Shown here: positions 20,262 to 22,097 of the stretch, piece after piece
How the letters are laid out: every line of letters begins with the position of its first letter
How positions within the stretch are numbered: the first letter of the stretch is position 1
Assembly (NCBI RefSeq): GCF_018853465.1
Contig: NZ_JABBOU010000012.1
Span: forward strand, 1-22,097
Origin: Acidithiobacillus montserratensis
GTDB taxonomy: Bacteria; Pseudomonadota; Gammaproteobacteria; Acidithiobacillales; Acidithiobacillaceae
Direction: 5' to 3'
Length of the DNA: 22,097 nt
Made by a program: the position numbers and the translations under genes
Notes under the pieces: generated by a model
Told to the model about the DNA's origin: nothing
Database searches by the model: none
What the model saw: only the letters and a program-made list of their open reading frames with translations

Positions 20262-21338
20262 ATGGCGACAATTCGCTCACGAGAAGATCAGGATGGCATT
20301 ACTATTGGCTGGCAGGCCCAAATCAAGCGCAAGGGGTTTCCACTACAGGTCAAGACGTTTCGCAGCAAAGCCGAAGCTACGCAATGGGCCACGGTCACGG
20401 AATCAGAGATGCTACGCGGCGTGTTCGTCCAGCGTACCGAGTCAGAGCAAACGACACTGAAAGAGTTGCTGGATCGCTACTCGCGCGAAGTGCTGCCGAC
20501 GCTGAAAGGCGGCTATCGGGAACAATCAAGGATCAAGGCGTTGCAAGTAGGGCTTGGCACGTATTCTCTGGCCGCGCTCAATTCATCCATGATCGCAAAA
20601 TACAGAGACAAGCGACTATCAACGATCAGTGAAAAGACGGGACGCCTGGTCAGCGCCCAGACCGTCAAGCATGAGTTGGGCTTGCTGCAACGCGCATTGA
20701 AGATGGCGACCATGGAATGGGGGATCGCTCTGCCCGGCGGTATACCGACCGTCATGGTAAAACAGCCGTCCCTGCCGTCCGCACGAGATCGCCGTTTGAT
20801 TGACGACGAGGAAGCCCGCCTCTTGGCTGAGTGTGCAAATTCCAAGAATCTTTGGCTGCGTCCTGCCGTCATCCTCGCCATCGAAACGGCCATGCGGGCG
20901 GGCGAGATATTAGAAAGTTTTGGCACGGCGGATACAACAACAGGGGTTCGCCCACAAAAAACGCTGGGGCTGCAATGGGCGGACGTGGATCTGAAAAAGC
21001 GCACGGCGCACCTGCCCAAGACCAAGAACGGCGACGCCCGCACCGTGCCCCTATCCACACGCGCGGTAGCCACACTGGAAGCCCTGCCCCGGTCCATGGA
21101 TGGCAAAGTGTTCGGCACCACCTATGAAGGCATTCATCAAGCTTTTGTGCGGGCCTGCAAACGGGCGGGTATCGAGGGCCTGACCTTTCACGATTTGCGC
21201 CACGAGGCCACCAGTCGCCTTTTCGAGAAGGGCCTGAACCCCATGCAGGTAGCGGCCATTACCGGCCACAAGACCTTGCAGATGCTCAAACGATATACTC
21301 ACCTGCGGGCTGAGGATCTGGCGAAGCTGTTGGGGTAG
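20262..21338 (+). CDS. Tyrosine-type site-specific integrase
   Basis: Phage/island integrase of 358 residues. An N-terminal arm-type DNA-binding region (about 1-55, GITIGWQAQIKRKGFPLQVKT in two parts) is followed by a SAM-like core-binding domain (about 64-155) and the catalytic domain (about 175-355). Catalytic residues: R212 (TAMRAGE), a lysine near 253-255 (PKTKNG), H310 and R313 (FHDLRHE), H336 (TGHKT) and nucleophile Y345 (KRYTHLR). GAGG lies 8 nt before the ATG. Its place next to tRNA-Arg suggests that gene is its target. Unusually, about 18 residues (218-235) are inserted between AGEIL and GLQWADVDL, which are normally contiguous in this family; all catalytic residues remain. Confidence 0.92.
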   Translation: MATIRSREDQDGITIGWQAQIKRKGFPLQVKTFRSKAEATQWATVTESEMLRGVFVQRTESEQTTLKELLDRYSREVLPTLKGGYREQSRIKALQVGLGTYSLAALNSSMIAKYRDKRLSTISEKTGRLVSAQTVKHELGLLQRALKMATMEWGIALPGGIPTVMVKQPSLPSARDRRLIDDEEARLLAECANSKNLWLRPAVILAIETAMRAGEILESFGTADTTTGVRPQKTLGLQWADVDLKKRTAHLPKTKNGDARTVPLSTRAVATLEALPRSMDGKVFGTTYEGIHQAFVRACKRAGIEGLTFHDLRHEATSRLFEKGLNPMQVAAITGHKTLQMLKRYTHLRAEDLAKLLG

Positions 21339-21456
21339 CGCCCTTATTTCTTGATCTGTTTCCTGGGTCGGTAAAGCCCTGGTGGACGCGGTGAGGGGGT
21401 GTGGGTTGAAGCTGGTGCAGATTGCTGACCGATAAATCGTCAAGCATACTGATTCC

Positions 21457-21803
21457 ATGACCACGGAACAAAGCCCTGTCCTCATCCTCACCATCAACGA
21501 CTGCCCCGGTATGCGGGTCATCCAGGTGCTTGGGCCGGTCTACGGTACGGGTGTCCGATCCCGCAACATCGTCGGCAATTTCCCGGGTGGTGTCCGCGCC
21601 GTCTTTGGCGGCAAGCAGGCTGGGTATCTCAAAATGATTGCCCGGACCCGTGATGATGCCCTGGAACAACTGGCCGAGCATGCCCGATCCCTTGGGGCGA
21701 ACGCCGTCCTGGGGATGCGGTTTTATTCCGGTAAGCTTGATGCCGGGCAGGGCAGGCCATGAATGAGGTAACAGCGTATGGGACGGCGGTGGTGGTGGAA
21801 TAA
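21457..21803 (+). pseudogene. YbjQ/UPF0145 family gene, frameshifted near the 3' end
   Basis: The first frame (21457-21764 region) encodes about 101 residues of a YbjQ/UPF0145 (DUF74) protein, a small pentamer-forming family of unclear, perhaps metal-linked, role: NDCPGMRVIQVLGPVYG, RSRNIVGN, RDDALEQLAEHARSLGANAVLGMRF. It then stops after GQGRP, but the family's last strand continues in another frame: ATG 21759 starts MNEVTAYGTAVVVE, ending at 21803. The needed shift is -1 (equivalent to one lost base). The stop TGA overlaps that ATG (ATGA), so a decay product, a sequencing error or coupled re-initiation are all possible. No slippery heptamer or good ribosome site is visible. Confidence 0.75.
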
Positions 21804-21834
21804 GATGTTACAGGTTGCATAACGGGGGTGGGTG

Positions 21835-22017
21835 ATGCGAATACTTCTATGCAGGACTGGTTGGATGAATTACTACCAAGGACCGTCCGATAATGATGCA
21901 ATTAATGGTGGGGGCAGATGGGTTTTGGAACACCAATCTGGGCACGAAATATTTAATTTCATGCCCAGCGATGATGCTTTTTTGCGTATTCTGGCCCATC
22001 GTGGGCAGTCATTCTGA
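21835..22017 (+). pseudogene. Truncated gene start, possibly of an HNH-endonuclease-like protein
   Basis: The first 44 residues (MRILLCRTGWMNYYQGPSDN through GHEIFNFMP) resemble, from memory, the N-terminal domain of a family of putative HNH-type or restriction-associated proteins with a G-G-G and a G-H-E-x-F-N-F motif that normally continues toward a G-Y-V strand. Here the resemblance ends at about nt 21966, and the frame runs 16 more residues through unrelated, repetitive sequence to a stop at 22017. The likely cause is insertion of a mobile element. Family assignment is tentative; that the frame ends abnormally early is firmer. Confidence 0.4.
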
Positions 22018-22078
22018 ATGATCGTGGGCGGTGATTCTGGGCGATGGTGGGCAATGATTCTGGCGGATCGTGGGCAGT
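21987..22078. repeat. Degenerate 23-bp tandem repeats, probable insertion-sequence end
   Basis: Units start at 21998, 22021, 22044 and 22067, each opening ATCGTGGGC (ATGGTGGGC in the third) and the first three containing ATTCTG near the end; a half unit (ATTCTGGCCC) precedes the first and the fourth diverges after about 12 nt. Spaced GTGGGCAGT-type repeats of this kind resemble the multiple transposase-binding sites in the ends of IS21-family elements. No transposase is inside the window. Confidence 0.6.
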
Positions 22079-22097
22079 TTGCACGATTTTCCAGAAT

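Noticed and set aside
21422..21450. A promoter (TTGCTG-N17-CATACT) for the YbjQ-like gene
   Set aside because: It would place the transcription start on the ATG itself, and both boxes are weak.
21720..21765. Programmed -1 ribosomal frameshifting in the YbjQ-like gene
   Set aside because: No slippery heptamer or following pseudoknot is visible around GGGCAGGGCAGGCCATGA; decay or a sequencing error is simpler.

Overview
The window looks like chromosome of an Acidithiobacillus-type gammaproteobacterium or close relative (moderate GC, acidophile-like). The clues are an arsenic regulator with cysteines at exactly residues 95, 96 and 102, the atypical As(III) site described for Acidithiobacillus ferrooxidans ArsR; a divergent arsB / arsRC layout; and a dense housekeeping core (uvrC-pgsA-tRNA-Gly-tRNA-Cys, pyrG-kdsA-eno-ftsB, efp, uvrB). 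The genus is inferred; I ran no search.

Layout. 1-1891: 3' part of an RND efflux pump gene, cut by the window edge. 1922-4228 (minus): an APC-family permease followed by a small membrane protein made of two DUF202-like halves. 4235-4687: gene-free; a very AT-rich promoter region, then a 158-bp element with imperfect terminal inverted repeats (MITE or IS remnant). 4688-5125 (minus): a repetitive coiled-coil protein of unknown role. 5333-8336 (minus): DUF971 protein, uvrC, pgsA, tRNA-Gly(GCC), tRNA-Cys(GCA), an order resembling the E. coli uvrC-pgsA-glyW-cysT cluster. 8428-8988 (plus): efp. 9025-13198 (minus): pyrG-kdsA-eno-ftsB, with 4-nt stop/start overlaps at two junctions. 14391-13351 (minus): a double-cupin gene translationally coupled to a YahK-like aldehyde reductase, behind a strong promoter carrying an operator-like palindrome. 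15186-17913: arsB on minus, diverging from arsR-arsC-VOC on plus around a perfect 8-bp inverted repeat. 17940-19967 (minus): uvrB. 20093-20169: tRNA-Arg(UCU), followed at once by a tyrosine integrase.

From the integrase to the right edge the content changes. It holds an integrase with an 18-residue insertion in its catalytic domain, a frameshifted YbjQ/UPF0145 gene, a gene fragment that stops abruptly, and 23-bp degenerate tandem repeats that look like one end of an insertion sequence. This is best read as the start of an integrated island at the tRNA-Arg gene; the other end lies outside the window.

How the genes work together. The core genes serve nucleotide excision repair (UvrB, UvrC), phospholipid synthesis (PgsA), CTP and KDO supply (PyrG, KdsA), glycolysis (Eno), septation (FtsB) and translation (EF-P, tRNAs). 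The ars genes form a regulator / reductase / efflux unit with an extra VOC enzyme that resembles the C-As lyase ArsI but lacks its cysteine pair. I see no clear multi-gene novel defence or mobile system in full. The best candidates for undescribed biology are the permease plus tandem-DUF202 pair, the cupin plus aldehyde reductase operon, and the cysteine-less VOC enzyme in the ars operon.
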